Assembly (NCBI GenBank): GCA_024682415.1
Contig: JAIKZG010000010.1
Span: 1-62,544, forward strand
Reading direction: 5' to 3'
Source of the DNA: Prevotella sp.
GTDB taxonomy: Bacteria; Bacteroidota; Bacteroidia; Bacteroidales; Bacteroidaceae
Length of the DNA: 62,544 nt
Shown here: positions 62,276 through 62,544 of the stretch, piece after piece
Layout: every line of letters starts with the position of its first letter
Numbering within the stretch: position 1 is the first letter of the stretch
Translations under genes and position numbers: made by a program
The notes under the pieces: model-generated
Databases searched by the model: none
Seen by the model: only the letters and a program-made list of their open reading frames with translations
Told to the model about the DNA's origin: nothing

Positions 62276-62544
62276 TTATTTTATTACAAGGAATGTGATA
62301 AGCTCAAAATCATCAAGCCCGGATATTTCGCCCACGAGAGCCGAAGTTTCACCCTCGGAGAATAGGCTATCAATGACGCTCTCCTCCTTTACGTCGATAA
62401 TATTCTTTATGGCACTCTGCAGGAGCTGAGAATAATGCTTCATGTTGCAGCCGTCACGCGTTTCCCGATTAAAGGCGCTGCACAGCGGCATTATAGGCTC
62501 ATTTCTGCCGGCACAGGCGGCACGCATATAATCGAGAATCTGCT
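62276..62544 (-). CDS. C-terminal end of a helicase-type protein of the type III module (partial)
   Basis: Only the last 88 or so codons are in the window; the frame is open through the right edge, so the internal ATG at 62527 is not the start. The residues visible (FNRETRDGCNMKHYSQLLQSAIKNI, DDFELITFLVI) carry no catalytic motif. Assignment rests on position: in loci with DUF4391-mod-res the upstream gene is usually a SNF2/DEAD-like helicase. It ends 19 nt before the DUF4391 start. Confidence 0.5.
   Translation of the reverse strand, partial: QILDYMRAACAGRNEPIMPLCSAFNRETRDGCNMKHYSQLLQSAIKNIIDVKEESVIDSLFSEGETSALVGEISGLDDFELITFLVIK

Overview
The window is chromosomal DNA of a member of Bacteroidales, most likely Prevotella or a close relative. 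This rests on many promoters with the Bacteroidetes -7 box TAnnTTTG, fimbrillin-type lipoproteins, DUF4468, DUF3078, DUF5683 and DUF6261 proteins, a Bacteroidetes putative porin, and a C-terminal tail on a secreted lyase that resembles a type IX secretion signal. No tRNA, rRNA, CRISPR array or transposase was seen.

Layout. 1-11.4 kb is an AT-rich accessory region built around fimbrillin-family surface lipoproteins. One complete lipoprotein gene (1037-2686, minus) carries a short site (core GGGCATAATATTTCTGT) at the exact joint between its N-terminal fimbrillin half and its C-terminal domain. The same site, in the same reading frame, heads three promoterless C-terminal cassettes (2-727 plus, 9641-10462 plus, 10556-11372 minus) and occurs once as an orphan at 6727. 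The cassettes sit tail to tail in pairs flanked by inverted sites. This is the geometry of a shufflon: inversion would swap the exposed C-terminal domain (C-type-lectin/FISUMP-like versus LamG-like) on a constant lipidated stalk. No recombinase lies in the window. A second fimbrillin-like lipoprotein (6880-8313) and a DUF3791/DUF3990 ADP-ribosyltransferase-like module (8453-9582) lie between the sites. DUF4468, small membrane and porin genes (3050-6432) lie there too.

11.4-31.7 kb is mostly core genome: an AAA/PD-(D/E)XK protein, a phospholipase D-type cardiolipin synthase, a MATE transporter and a cytidylate-kinase-like protein. Then come lpxB and surE, followed by the run parA-parB-DUF5683-mltD-rel-phosphodiesterase. 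After that lie rfbB, an orphan sigma-region-4-like protein, purT and a dTDP-3-amino-sugar set (ketoisomerase, acyltransferase-like, aminotransferase), and last a DUF6261 gene.

32.4-38.7 kb is a defence and noncoding block. It holds a single-polypeptide type ISP restriction-modification enzyme with an extra C-terminal ASCH-like domain. Directly upstream lies a roughly 175-nt rod-shaped structured RNA resembling 6S RNA. Beyond it are four 41-bp tandem hairpin repeats and a perfect 24-bp inverted repeat with no attached gene.

38.7-56.5 kb is housekeeping and surface metabolism: DUF3078, pyrG-yidC-S9 peptidase-MFS, flavodoxin, aroC, a SlyD-type isomerase with a His/Cys-rich tail, an outer-membrane barrel, a fimbrillin remnant, an MBL-fold hydrolase, a GH95 fucosidase and a PL9-like lyase.

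56.6-62.5 kb is a second defence module on the minus strand: helicase (cut by the window edge), DUF4391, type III Mod and type III Res.
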